A DNA stretch of 64,000 bases from NCBI GenBank assembly GCA_025766275.1, contig JAFKAC010000002.1:1860001-1924000 (forward strand). The letters run 5' to 3'. This DNA is from Lactarius indigo (taxonomy: Eukaryota; Basidiomycota; Agaricomycetes; Russulales; Russulaceae). Numbering within the stretch: the stretch's first letter is position 1; every line of letters begins with the position of its first letter. The notes under the pieces were generated by a model. The model saw only the letters and a list, made by a program, of their open reading frames with translations. It ran no database searches and was not told the DNA's origin. This document shows, piece by piece, positions 45,206 to 57,250 of this stretch. The position numbers and the translations under genes are program-made.

Positions 45206-46448
45206 TGTGCCATTTGGGACAGGTGAGAAGATCACCCCGCTTTACTGGCCTGGAGATGGGAAGGGCAAGCGGCTGGTGCTGACCCTGGTGCCGCGCCTGC
45301 CTTCCCTGCACCCCCTCCCACCCTACCTTGCTGGCATGGGGCAGAGAGGGCAAGCAGGTGGTGCCAACCCTGGTGCCACAGTGAGCTCATCTGGAACCTG
45401 CCCCATCAATCCTAGGACAAGCAACAAGCAACAAGCTCACCATTTTCCCAGCTGATTCCCCCCTCCCTTAACCACCTTGCATCTGTCCAGTGAACCTATG
45501 CTGCAGCCCCACCGCGATCCAGCACAAGCAGCAGCGGGCTTCCCACCCTCAAGTTTACCAGCACCTGCTCATCTGCATGCTGTTGGAGACGCTCATGCTG
45601 CTGAAGCCCAATTCCTCACAATTCTGGCATTGTCCACAGGGGCTTCCCCAGCAGTGACCTGCAGAAGCACCACTGTGGCCCAGCATCCAGTTGCTTTTTG
45701 ACCCAAGTGCACTTCTGTGTGCAGCTTTTCCTGCCTAAGCTACCACGCAGTGGCAGCTAGAAGCCCAGTTTGCTCGCACTGTTAATAGAGGTGCCAAGAG
45801 GTGTGTATGCACATGCCACTGGCAGGTGGGAGCGGCTTCTCTTCAAACCCACTGGTGCCTGCTACACCTGCCTGTACTGGCAGTGAGTGCATGCGTGCAG
45901 GCATGGGTAAGTCTGAGGTGAGGTGCTGCCTGTAGTTCTTATTGTCTATATGTCTATATCAAGGTGCAATGTCAACCGTGCAGCCTGTACTGTTCAGACA
46001 AGTGGCAAATAAAGTGCCCTTGTTTATCCCATGGCTGCCAGCAGGCACTTGGGGCTTCTCCCAGGCGTTTGTGAGGAGTAGAGGTAGGGTACAAGAGGCT
46101 GTCGTGCTGCAGTCTTTTTGCCACTTAGCTTCAAATATGTGCACCCATGCAGCTATCTAGCTACTGGAATCAGTGCCACTACACAGCCAGGCACACGTCT
46201 GACATTTGCTAGCAGAAGGCAGCCCTCCACCCCCACCCACTCATATGCAGATGCGCTCATTTTCTGACCTATCCACACAGCCCTGGTGCCTCCACTAGCC
46301 ACCTAACAGCACCCGGAGTACAGGGCACTGCCCAGTTCACCCCTGCTAAAACCCAATGCCCAGCAGCTGTACAGTTTCCAGAGCTACCTTTGAGCCTGCT
46401 GTGGGGCAGATGTCAAAGATAGCAGTGCTAACAGCTACCCATGGAACT
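45206..46448. other. Intergenic, with minisatellite remains
   Basis: 45240-45380 holds inverted relatives of the minisatellite at 40470-40740 (ggtgctgaccctggtgccgc / ggtgccaaccctggtgccac). From 45400 to 46448 only short frames occur and none resembles a known protein. Confidence 0.4.
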
Positions 46449-48195
46449 TCATCTGTCCCCCACCTCTTGAGGAGTGACATGTAGATACCCAAGTAACTCC
46501 CATCCTTCAGGGCATCCCCAAATAGCAGCAGAGCATCTCTCCTGGCTCCTGTATAAAGGATCTATGCCAGCGGCTGTCAGCTCTGCATAGCTGCCACTTT
46601 TATTACAGCCTACCATTGCCCCAGCCTTTGCTAAGTCACTGCGTAGAACCCCACCAATGGGTGGGGTCTGTCCATAGCGCAGTCCACCTTCACCAAAAAG
46701 GACAGTGTGGATTGTTTTCAAAAGGCAATGGCCAGCTGCTGCTCCTCTGCGACTGATGCCAGCATCAACCTGTTTAGGGGTAAGGCCTTCACCCTTTCTC
46801 AAAAGCGCCCACTGATGTGCCTTATCATGTGCCAATAAATCAGTGTTTGCCAGAAGGATGGCGCCTTCAGTGAGGCTATCTTGGTCAAAAATGCACGGCA
46901 GGCCTGTGCTCAGTGCCATCCTAAGGCTCTGTGCTCCTATATAGGCCAAGGCATCGTGGGCGGTTGTTGGAAAGATGTAGGAGCCAGCAACCATTGACTG
47001 CCATGTTGGATCGGCTGGCCTTATCCCATGCATAGACTGCCAGATGTGGCATATGGCTAGACATGCTGATACGCGATGTACTGGCAGGTTGGCTGTGTGT
47101 GCCAGCCTCACCAAGCCATACTGAGCAGCGTATGCCTCCAGGCATGGCTGATTTGCATAGCTGCCCTCTTCAAGGTGCAGGTTATGGCAGGACTGGAAGA
47201 CCTCACACAGCACAGGGACCTTCTCCCTTAGGAGACCTTGGGATGACTGGTGGGCTAATGGTGGGTCAACTGGTGAGCCAATGAGTTGCTCAGTCAGGCT
47301 CCTAACCCTCTGGCTGATGTCCTGGCCATTCCAGACCATGGGGTATGTGCTGCAGGGCCTTATTGATGGTAGCGCCCAGACATGTGATGCATAAAGGGGG
47401 TTGTGGCCAACTTTCCTCACCAGGAGAGAGGAGATGAAGGGTTGCTGATAGTAAAGGAGGGCAATTAAGCTTGAGGTGATGCCTTGAGGAAGCCAGAAAA
47501 CAGTGGCTGCAAGTGTGGCATCAAGCTGCTTTGCCCTTGGCTTCCCAATGACAAAGCACCCTTCAACAACCCACACGTTTTGCTCAGCTTCATGGCAGGA
47601 GTCAAAGGCAATTGAGCCAAACTGCCATGGGTGCATAGGTACTGCACTGCAGCTAGTAAGTAGGGTGCACAGTAGCCCTTTGATCTTCTGGTCTCTCATA
47701 ACGTAGCCTTCAAGCATACTATCATCAGGGGTGCTGCCCTTGAAGAGGTGGTGCTTGCTCTCATCAGGAGATGCCATTTTCTGACGGAATGTGTCTGCCA
47801 TTAGTCCCATGTGGGCCTTGTTTGCTTCTTGTTTGTGAGGTGCCACCCTAGATAGGTCATCATAACACAGCTGGCTTTTTACCTCAGAAGCTGCCATGCT
47901 GCTTGGCATTTGACGGTCCACCTCCTCTTTGATCATAGACATAGCCTTGAGGATGAGGGTGGACCACATGCCATAGTTGATGCTTTGCCAGGCTACCCCG
48001 TCTTTGGAGTAGGATGCTGTCTGGCCATCTCTGCTTATGTTGAGATGCGTGGCAGTGCCATCCTTGCATGTATATGGCAATATTGTGTACCAGATCTGAG
48101 CAGCACACCCATAAGGGGTTGACTCTAAATCCTGCAGGTTAATTGAAAGCCACTGTGGCTCTCTGTCAAAATCCTGTCTCGCCGTGAGGGGGGGT
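46449..48195 (-). CDS. Uncharacterised large protein, C-terminal part
   Basis: A frame of more than 570 codons without a stop, ending at 46449. It opens after a TGA near 48207, and its first in-frame ATG lies well inside the frame, so the start is probably supplied by splicing from the frame at 48928-48242. Recognisable stretches: DREPQWLSINLQDLESTPYG, SMIKEEVDRQMPSS, DDLSRVAPHKQEANKAHMG, FVIGKPRAKQLDATL, MVWNGQDISQRV, HRVSACLAICHIWQSMHG, FDQDSLTEGAILLANTDLL. I know no domain for it. Similar-looking proteins occur as repeat-associated families in mushroom genomes, but that is from memory. The length without stops in a decayed neighbourhood suggests recent arrival or selection. Confidence 0.6.
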
Positions 48196-48241
48196 CCGCC
48201 TCAAGGCTATAGGCATGGGTACAGACTAAAGAATGAGTGCA

Positions 48242-48928
48242 TCAGTCACTTTTCCATAGGGCTATGTGTTGTTGCTGTTTGGAACTTTGGATGGCACATC
48301 CAGGTCCATAATATCTATATAGGTCACATATGAGGCATAAAGTTCCTTGAATTGACCCACACCACCCACCCTTTACACCAATCTGCTTTGCCTTTTCAAG
48401 GAGGGCCTCTAGGTCTACTTCAGACAGGTCAGCAGCTGCATCATGGTGCTGCCCCCCCTCTTGAGGTGGCAGGGCCTCCAGGCCCTCCTCTTCTCTGCTT
48501 TCACTGCTGCCTTCAGAGCCTGGGGTGCTGTTATAAAATGGAGAGCCCTTGTTTTTTTTTTGTGACTGGACGCGAGCCGCATGAATTTGGATGCATTGAA
48601 ATCCAAACTTGCAGCCTGAAATAAGGCTGGAGATATCCTTTAAGATCCTGTACCGATTGCTGGATAGAAAGGCCCATAAAAATACCATCTGATCTGTGGG
48701 GCAATCAACAGGCCTAGTGCCAAGACCTATAGGCTTGAGCAAGGCCTCTAGGATGCCGTGAATTGCCCAGTGGAGGTCATTTGTGGAAACAACCCCCCAG
48801 CTTTTAGCCACTAAGCAATATAGGTTGAGGGCCTCAATAAACTGTGCACAGACACCCCTTAGCTTGAACCTGCCAAACTTTTCCATGCCATTGCCAGAGA
48901 AGACCACATGAATAAAGTTTAGCATCAT
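48242..48928 (-). CDS. Uncharacterised protein, N-terminal part of same gene
   Basis: 229 codons from ATG 48928. It opens MMLNFIHVVFSGNGMEKFGR, then DCPTDQMVFLWAFLSSNRYR and ISGCKFGFQCIQIHAARVQ. An acidic linker with a Lys-rich start follows (KKNKGSP...EEEGLEALPP), then ICDLYRYYGPGCAIQ. It is on the same strand as, and 46 nt upstream of, the open frame to 46449; a GTGACT...CTATAG interval spans the gap and could be an intron, although the codon phase leaves a TGA just after it. The two parts are probably one gene. Function unknown. Confidence 0.55.
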   Translation of the reverse strand: MMLNFIHVVFSGNGMEKFGRFKLRGVCAQFIEALNLYCLVAKSWGVVSTNDLHWAIHGILEALLKPIGLGTRPVDCPTDQMVFLWAFLSSNRYRILKDISSLISGCKFGFQCIQIHAARVQSQKKNKGSPFYNSTPGSEGSSESREEEGLEALPPQEGGQHHDAAADLSEVDLEALLEKAKQIGVKGGWCGSIQGTLCLICDLYRYYGPGCAIQSSKQQQHIALWKSD

Positions 48929-49446
48929 TAGGAAAAACGGTATCCTAAGATTTTAACAAATCTCAGAAATATGGTAGGATCTGTCGAGAATGTATTTAAA
49001 TTTAACGATTTTTCCGAGTTTCAAAAGTTGTTAAGATGGGTGAGATAAAAACCTCCCTCCAAATTTCCAGTAAAATATTGACAATTATTGACATAATTTG
49101 ACATAAATCGACAGATATTAGAATATGTTTCAAGATATGTTATATTTTTTCGTTCGCTGTTGGGCAAATATTTCCAAATATTTTCAAATATCTTCCAAAA
49201 GTTTGTCACAATTTGCAAAGTATTTCCGTGTAAACAATTTATTTCCCATATTATTATTAGACTTATTAGACACTGAAGCAAACTGAACAACTTGTCAGGG
49301 GACTATCTAATCTAAGATCTAGTCCTCAGCCATGTTAGCAAAATCCAGCACCACCATCACATCCCTTTCGTTTGTTGATTTGGCTCCTTTATTTTCATCT
49401 CCGCAGGAATTGACGTCAGACAACTTTCACGAGCAAGCGGTTCAAC
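48929..49446. other. AT-rich gap, no gene
   Basis: 48990-49270 is strongly AT-rich with repeated aaatattt/ttgacat motifs (caaatatttccaaatatttt; gacaattattgacataattt). No coding frame is convincing. It differs clearly in base composition from both neighbours. Confidence 0.6.
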
Positions 49447-51832
49447 TTACATAGCTTTCTTGAGGAGTGAGGCCATAAGGCAGTGATACTTTCTTGGGGA
49501 CGCAGCAAGTGTGTTGATGATCGTCATGTGACTGTCGTAGATGCCAACATGTTTGTCGGCATTGAACTTTGGTTTCTTGTTGCGTGGGCCAGTCTTCCAG
49601 AGTACCAGCTCAGCGTGCACCTACAAAAACCATGTTATTATGGCAGCACAATGTAACGTACCACTTACCAGTGTGACAGTACACGCAAGCATGGGGGCTG
49701 GGATCTCAAGTTCTTTGGACTTCACCGGATCATCAGGGAGGCTGGAAGTGAGGCTGCTGTTGTTGAGCAAGCAATTACCAACTGACACCGCATCCTTAAA
49801 GAACCACGCCACAGTTTTGACAATAGTGGGGTGGAGATACGGCTCATTTGTAAGCACCTGACTCTGGAAGAAAGGTCAGTTACGAATGACTTACTGAATC
49901 ATGACTCACCTTGTCGACATTGAAGATGAAGGTATCACCCTTCAGTAGGTCCTTAACAGTAGAGTCCATTGGGTCCCAGTCAGACGCTGATAAGCCATAG
50001 GCGAGCGTTGCCTCATATCCTGCGGCATCGTGGATATCAGTACGAAAATTCCCAAGTTGTTGTTTGACCTTCAACATTTACAGAGTTGCGTTAGTCAAGT
50101 CAGTTATAGATGTAGTCATAACTTACCAGGTGGCCAAGCGTATTACCATAGTCCGCGGTCTTCTTAATGAGGCTGGCGATTTCTTCATCTTTCACATCTC
50201 GGGCACTGTCACGAAGAACAGAACAAATAGCCATGTCAATTTTGTCAGACGGGGGGAATGCCGAAACAAGCATGGCATATTCCTGCATGCGACCGAAGCC
50301 ACGGTAAAGGACATGCTGCACACGTTGTGGATAAGCTTTGAGGCCAGGGTACTTCTGTCCAGGCGTGGGGGTGGGTAACTGGGTGGAACTCTCTTCGTCA
50401 CTTGAATGGTTGTTATCTGTGACAGAAATATTCGTGAGCTAATGAAATATAAGTGTTCAAACTGCTGAACCAACTCGTAAACATAGAACGCACCTTCTTC
50501 AACTTTGCAGCAGATGCCGCCTTGCGCCAATTCGGGCGCTAGTGTGTTAGACTTGCATCAGCAGTGTCCGTGTAGTGAAAGACCCATGTACAAATGAGGT
50601 ACATCTGCTTTCTGAGCACGCTCCTGACGAGTAGAAAGCTTCGAGCAACCACCAGTAGTAGTTGTTTTCTGGTTGAATTGGTGGGTGCTTCAATGAGGAG
50701 CCTATCCGGAGCATGGTTTCTTACCTTGCTTTTGTCAATCTCAGTATCATCACCCGAATCGTCCTTCTGGTGCACTGGTGCAAGGTTCGTGTCAATATCT
50801 GTTGGAGCAAGACTCGGAGTCGGAGGGTAGAAGGTGGTGTCACCATCGGTGTCGTCATCTTCCAAGTTTGTGGGGGCGCGTGAACTCAATGCAGAAGTCT
50901 TCCACTTTGGTTGCTGATCAACGTGCATCAGCGATTACATGGTAGCAGAACGTCGTGAAATAAACCCACTTCGAACTCTCTCTGCTCCTGATTGACATCC
51001 TCATAGTCATCTGTGTCCTCCCCTGGCTGGCATTCAGACACGTTTTCCACCTCAGGCTCCTCCTCGGTGTCTTCTTCATTGTCTTCTTCCTTGGTGTCTT
51101 CAGTTGGCTTGTTCTTTCAACTTACTTTCACAGGCAGGACAGCGCCTTTCGCTTTGTCAGGTATGGTGTCGGCCGTGACAGTCTTAGACACTGAGGGTGC
51201 CACAATGGCCTGGGGCTCCTCTTCGTCTGAATTGAAGGCTTGATCATCCAGAGGTAAGTACTTCGACTTTTCTGCGAGGGATCTGCTCAATGTATAGCTA
51301 ATATGTGAGCAGTGTCGACCTACATTTATCTCCCTTTACAGCCGATGGTTTGGGTTTGGTGGTAACACCTTTCGTCAAGCGTAGATGCGCAAATATTATT
51401 CAGTTCCTGCACACCAAACAGATGATTGTTGAAGTCGCACATACCTTTCTTCTTCTTCATGGCATTTTTCTCATCCGGATTGGACTGAGTTCACTTGTGG
51501 CTGGGTGCAGGTCCGTCATCCTGTACGTCCTTCTTCTTCCAAACTAAAAGAACCACTGCAATTGACTCGGATTAGCCTTCTGCATCACAGAATAAGTACG
51601 TGCCTGTGTTTTTTATGGCCTGTTTCTTTTTGAGGCATCCACCTGTAGACATTGCTTGGCATCAAAAATAACAAAGGCAGTCTCACGCTCACAACTACCA
51701 CCCACCACTGGCAGCCATCTCCTCTTCAAGCTTTTTTGCGGTGAGGGCATCCTCTTGCTTCTTGAGAGCCAACGCTTGTGCACACATAGCTCGTGGGGTA
51801 AGTGTCAGTAGTTTGGGCATGCTTGTATTCAT
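49447..51832 (-). CDS. DUF6532-type basidiomycete protein, apparently intact
   Basis: DUF6532 proteins are basidiomycete-specific with unknown role. I start at ATG 51832 (MNTSMPKLLTLTPRAM). The N-terminal half has short exons rich in acidic and Pro residues (EEDNEEDTEEEPEVENV near 51070; DDDTDGDTTFYPPTPSLAPT near 50850), a basic stretch RPNWRKAASAAKLKK (near 50520) and a DUF6532-like C-terminal half: FPPSDKIDMAICSVLRD, SLIKKTADYGNTLGHL, GDTFIFNVDK, VKTVAWFFKDAVSVGN, APMLACTVTLV, HVGIYDSHMTIINTLAASP. Introns of about 50 nt with GT...AG ends keep frame at each junction I traced, for example LGHL to VKQQLGNF and NVDK to SQVLTN. The stop is TAA at 49447. One junction near 51120 is uncertain. It may be a host gene. 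Confidence 0.7.
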
Positions 51833-51960
51833 GATATTGTCAGCATACTCGTAGTCAAAACCAGGAAGGCAACAAGTACCTAGATGGATAGGCTGCACCA
51901 GCAGCCAATGGATAGCGATGGCTTATGTAATTGATACCCCCAACCGACGGTGAGATTCTT

Positions 51961-52350
51961 TAATAGTTCATACTCAGCCGGTGCCGGCCGATGGCGGAGA
52001 TTCCGCCATAATTGATAGTCCAGCCAACGCCGGCTGGGTCGGAGATAATTGGAAATCCATGCGGATAGTTCCATGATAATGTAGGGTATCCAGAGATGCT
52101 CTTGAACTCAAATATTTGACTGGGTGAGCACTGTTTAGGTGTGTGGGATCATTGATCACCTGTTGAGATATGTACAGCAAATTGCATACATATCAGACAA
52201 CTACAATTATATTGGACAAGTAATGAACATCTGATCGCAAGTCAATATATAATGATAGATGATCGGTGTTGGGGGAAATAGCTAATAACTAATAGTTCAT
52301 ACTCAGAATATACATGTCGGGAAATCCGCTGTAATGATAGTCCAACAGCA
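51961..52350. repeat. Duplicated palindromic segment beside the KDZ gene
   Basis: 51961-52022 and 52290-52349 share taatagttcatactcag and tgatagtcca around a palindrome (tggcggagattccgcca at 51992-52008; a diverged form at 52318-52328). A third palindrome, aagcggacctccgctt, is at 52359-52374. Their place just beyond the 3' end of the KDZ gene suggests subterminal repeats of that element. Confidence 0.6.
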
Positions 52351-52516
52351 TTGCCCAAAAGCGGACCTCCGCTTAATTCCTGTCACAGGCAAATGGATAT
52401 ATATGAGAGGGGATCGGGGGGTTCGAGAAAAGCCATTCATTTCATTTGCAAGAACCAAACACTTATGTCAATTGATATGTACTATAGGAGGAATACATGA
52501 ATCAGGACAAGCAATC

Positions 52517-55500
52517 TCATTTCATCTTACAGTGCTTCAATGGAGCATCAGTAATCGGAGTAAGAGCCTTCACAGAGCTTCTGGAAAGTCCCTCCCATGC
52601 ATGCATCTGGTATGATGCATATGCTTGATGCCCCTTTAATGAACCTTGTGCAGCAATGATCATGAGTTTCTTCCATGTCTCTGCTTTGGAATGGAAGTAT
52701 GCTGGGATCCATTTAGCTTCATTATGGATGCTGTCTTGTTCCTCTGACCACCGCTCAAACTGTGCCCTTGCACGGAGCCAGTGAACCCTTTCAACTGTAT
52801 GAATATATGAGCACATGAATATAGAATTCAATGGAGCACATACAATCATCCATCCATGTTCCATCATCTTCAGTGGTATTGCCAAAGCCCCAGATCCAGG
52901 ATTGTTGTGTATTCCGCTGTCCTACTTGTTGTGATCCAAGGACCAATGTTGCTACACGGAGATCCTTTGAATGGAGCTTCGGGAGGTCCTGTGGAATGGG
53001 TGCAGCTTTGCGGAGCTTCCTATAGGCATCCCGTGCCATGCTATATATGCGTGCATGCTCACGGACATTAGTGTCAACACTGTGTATGGCATTCCAGGTG
53101 CGGGTCTTTGTCTGTTGTGTGTGAGCAGGTCGTACCTGAGTGCGGAACAGAGCGGATTTAAATCCAAGAGCGAGGTGGATTCCATGAATGGATTCACTAG
53201 CTTGAGCATGGCGTAGCTGTACCTCCTTTCCAGCAAGGGATTGGAAACCATGCCTAACACACCATTCCCATCCAAGGGAAGATGGGAGGAGGACCGGAAA
53301 GTCCTCAGGATTAGTTGCATCCATCCCAGATCCATCCAGTGCTTGCAGAGTAGGACGGATGGAGGCATGGGCTGAATGATCATCATCTGTATCTTCAGGA
53401 TCTCCAAGATCATCCACATGGTCATATTCCTCATAGTCACCCAAAGGCACTATTGAGGAATCATCTGCAAGCGGCTGGTGGAGTAGGAAGGAATCTCCCT
53501 GGTGCTCAAATATGTCAATGAGCTTCTGAAGGCAACTCCGCTTGTTTTCAATGACTTGAGCCTCCTCAGTGTTGATCTTCAGACCATGTGCTCGGAGTTG
53601 ATATCTGATAGCAAGCCTTTACAGAGTGGATGTTAACCAACAGTCAAATGGGTCATTGGATGGACTCACTGCAACTCCTGGATCTTTATCCCACATGCAA
53701 TCCAAGATGTTTGACCATGAGCGGTAATATCTCTGCTCTCCTCCGAAATCAGCTGCTGCTGAATCTCTGCACGAGAGGGAGCTAATGATAGACATTAGTA
53801 TAGAATACATAGGATTTGTCAGGTCACAATACCTTTGGATGTCACTGTATCATATATGTCCATTAAAGTGGGGTCTTCATGCCTGTTTGATTGAGCATGA
53901 CTTTCTGCCTTAAGCCATCGTTTAGTCTTCTTCTTGAACCTTGCATTGAGAGTGTCTAATATCTCAGCACTGAGATCGATACCATTATCCATCCGTTTCC
54001 ACCACTTCAGAAGTGATGGAACTGGAACATTATTATATTAGAATCAAATGGATTATAGATACGGATTAAATGGACCAATGCGGACCATCTTCTTCCAATT
54101 GGAATGGTTCATATGTGCATCCAATACCTCCTGGCGATGGGCAAGGGACATCCCACGGATGCTCCGTGAGATGTTATTGAGTGGTGCCCACAATGTCTCA
54201 ATGATCTCTCCATCCACCTGCTTCGCTCCAGGGATATAGCTTGGGGAAAAGCGGGGTAAGCATGAATCTTGATGGCCATGGATATGAAAGAGGCCAATCC
54301 CAGTGCGAAGTTGCAATGAGCTAGACAGAGATAACTCCGGGCTCTTCTCCACCCTTTCCTTGAAGTGAACACCATATTGGCACATGATATCATACATGAC
54401 CAAGGCCACAGGGATGTCCCCCATATTGTAGGAAAGGGCCTTGCAAAGGCTATAGTCCATATTGATTTGCCTGACATCAAACATACATCAATTATCAATT
54501 CCATACTTAGGGTGCTTAATGCGTCGGACATACCTCTCTCCCTTCTGGAAGTCAACTACAGATGTAGGGACAAAGAATCCATGACAGCATGCGGTTGCTC
54601 CGATGCCTGTAACATCAAGGTGTGGACGACTTGAATTGGCCTGTTCAATGGCCCTGTATGTGTTACATGTGCTGGGCTATGAGACTATAAGACAACAGTC
54701 ACTGTCAATAGTATCTGACATACCTGGGAAATCTCTTGCCCACTATGCAGATGAGCCTTATATGAATTGGGATTTGCCATGAAGGCCATCCCCGCTGATA
54801 GCGGAACGTCCGTATCTCCTGTCCTACACCTCATGTGCTCTGCTGAGAAGTTGCCATCCATTATGAAGGTTCGGATGAGTTGATTCCTTCGAGCAAGTCA
54901 ATACTGAGATATTTGACATGTTCTCAATGAATACATACGGCTTATCATTATATCTGGTCCTCCAATCATCTGGTAGATTGATGCCTGGCTGTGGACAGGC
55001 TGGACAGAATATGGCCATGGACCCTTCATTAGCGGATGTCCCTGTGTGCTGATGTCCCAAACCGCTTTCAATCCTATTCTTCAAGTCCCTCCATTGTCGG
55101 GATGCCCTCAAGAGCTGTTTGTAGAGGTTCTATATGTCTCCATCAATAAGATGTTATGCAGTATCAGGATAGCATTGATACTCACCGGGACATGGTCAGG
55201 GAACATCCGATTGGTGATGCTCTGAAGCTTAGAATAGTACTGTTGTGCAGTTGTCTTGCACTCCAGGTTGTCAGCCAAGAAGTCATCCAGAACTGAGAAG
55301 GTGAATGCAGTCTCAATCTGCTTGAAGGTTGAAGGAAATATTCCAGCTTGGAGTAGTTGCTCATCATTGGCACCAGCGTTGGGGCATATGCAGAAGAGTA
55401 CATCCATATCAAAGACACCTGTTTGATTGACAACGGTGATCAGCGGGTTTCCTGACATTGTGGTCCGAGTGCGTCGTGTGTTTCCCTCAGAGGGATCCAA

Positions 55501-56390
55501 CACATCCCCAGCAAAGTCAAACAATGTATCTGAAATCCCAGGCATATCTTCAAGAGTTTGTGACGAAGGCTGCGGACCTCCCGATGAATGAGCCTGCTCT
55601 TCCTCAACAGATACAAGTGATGCAGAACGAGTCTGACGGGACGTCCGCTTTCTGCGCTGTGTCCCATCTGACGCTTGGTGTCCCTATGGATATATGAGTA
55701 TATGTGGGATTCATATATCTGATATGTTCATACCTCCACTGTAAGTGGACATGGCCTCCCATCATGACCAAAGCAGAGCTTAAATCCAATTGACATTAAT
55801 GACATTGGTGCAAAGTGTGTGCCAGTCCAGCGGGACATCTGATGGAATGGGGATCGCATATGTGTTTAAAGGCAACATTCCTTGCAGAAGTACTTTCCTC
55901 CAATACAATCGGAGCACTTGATCTGCATTGAACTGGTACACATAGAGCAATTTGGAGCACTTGTCAGACCCTCCATCTCGAGCAACAGGTGGATGTATCT
56001 GCTCCGCATGTCTGTCCACTGGCTCATTGGTGTCTATGAATAATCAGAAGTCCGACAATGATCATAGGAGGTTTGTGGACATACACTTTGTTGGGGCTGG
56101 GATTCCTCTGCTTGAAAGTCTTGCAAATCAGGTTCATATGGCTCTATGTGGTGAAGGGTATGTGATTCCTCTATCCCATGTGGTGAGTCCCTGGATGACT
56201 GCGACTGTACTGTCTCCATAGTGGTCTCCACTCCAGTTTGAGACATTGAAGCTTGACCTGACTTCCCCTTCTTTAAGTGGAAAGGGACTTCCTTTACAGT
56301 GGTACGGAGTCCCCGCTTAGTCTTCCGTGTCTGGTTAACAACCTCAACAACATCTCCCATGGGAATGGTGAAGGTATTCTTTGGAGGCAT
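52517..56390 (-). CDS. KDZ-family transposase (Kyakuja-Dileera-Zisupton)
   Basis: A cut-and-paste transposase with an RNase H-like core. Exon 1 (from ATG 56390) is basic. The CxC2-type cysteine cluster follows at about 56.0-55.75 kb (WTDMRSRYIHLLLEMEG; CSMCTSSMQIKCSDC; FCKECC; SPFHQMSRWTGTHF; GHDGRPCP). Next: AGIFPSTFKQIETAFTF and NLECKTTAQQYYSKLQ (55.4-55.2 kb), AIFCPACPQPGINLP (55.0 kb), the core Asp in IMDGNFSAEHMRCR (54.86 kb), VTGIGATACCHGFFVP and VDFQKGERYV (54.6 kb), VMYDIMCQYGVHFKERV (54.4 kb), HGHQDSC and PGAKQVDGEIIETLWAPLN (54.2 kb, core Glu). The C-terminal part includes VERVHWLRARAQFERW and ends PLKHCKMK at 52517. Introns are short. A TAA at 55866-55868 falls inside the cysteine cluster where Gln would fit, so this copy may be newly inactivated unless that part is spliced differently. 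The rest of the exons look sound. Confidence 0.85.
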
Positions 56391-56616
56391 TATGAATGGA
56401 AATGGATAGAATGAAGATGGTGTGAATGAAGGTCAATGGGTGACATGCATTACCTCCGTTCTTAAATATACCTGAGCATCCTCAATGATCTATACACCTG
56501 GTTGATCCACTAGTGGTGTTGTCCAACCTTCAAATCTGAAACCAGTCCCAATGTGAAACCCTACATGAGACAGTACGACCACAGTACAATAGTCTACATC
56601 AAGGGGAACCTTCTAA
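56391..56616. promoter_or_regulatory. KDZ upstream region
   Basis: Intergenic stretch between the KDZ ATG and the 3' end of the next minus-strand gene. It would hold the KDZ promoter. No clear TATA box or palindrome was picked out. Confidence 0.3.
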
Positions 56617-57250
56617 TCAACTATCATTAGTATTTCCTAATTCCGACAACATCTCCGATGCATGATCCAACCCATCATCATGATACAGGCTATCTTCTGT
56701 TCCATGTGAAATATTGGAAACGTCAATCCCTTCTGCCTCACACAGTGCCCTTACCATGAGGGAGAAGTCGTTCACACTCCTGTGTATATTCTCTGAGTCG
56801 GAAATGATATCCATGTCCACCTTGAAAGGTAAGATGGATGGAATTGATTGGCAATGACAGGTACACACCTCATATTCATTGAGTGAGCTTTCCTGCTCCT
56901 CCAAAGGATGTTCCACATCTGCCTTGAAAGGTAAGATGGAATAGGAAGAATTGATGGTGACAGGTACATACCACACATTGATTGATTGAACTTGTTTCTT
57001 GCTCCTCAGAAACATGTTCCAGCAGGGGTTTCAGACTGATGGTTTCAACATCACCATCTGAGCCATACATGTCATCCTCATCAAATGATTGTGTATCAGA
57101 GGGTGAGTCGTCCACAGGATCGGAAAACATGGTGGGAGTGTGGAGAGGGGGGGAGCGGGAGATCCGCTTATGTTCATGAATGGTGCTGGTGTACTGGGAG
57201 GGCTTTGATGTGGATGATACAAGTTTGCCTTTGGATGTGTGAGACTGCAT
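56617..57250 (-). CDS. Small acidic protein of unknown function
   Basis: Start taken at ATG 57250 (MQSHTSKGKLVSSTSK), with a second ATG at 57130 (MFSDPVDDSPSD). Exon 1 is acidic (SFDEDDMYGSDGDVETISL, LLEHVSEEQETSS). Intron 1 (56923-56971) and intron 2 (56821-56868) are short and alike. Exon 2 (56869-56922) encodes ADVEHPLEEQESSLNEYE, resembling the end of exon 1. Exon 3 runs VDMDIISDSENIHRSVND, FSLMVRALCEAEGIDVSN and ends LSELGNTNDS at 56617. There is no known domain. It sits directly upstream of the KDZ gene on the same strand, spaced by 226 bp, and could be a KDZ-linked accessory gene. Confidence 0.55.
56821..57020 (-). repeat. Tandem exon-intron duplication
   Basis: The end of exon 1 plus intron 1 and exon 2 plus intron 2 are repeats of about 103 nt. 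Both introns start G(T/TG)TGTACCTGTCA and end ccatcttacctttcaag. Exon ends share GAACAT...GAGGAGCA(A/G)GAAA. Confidence 0.75.
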
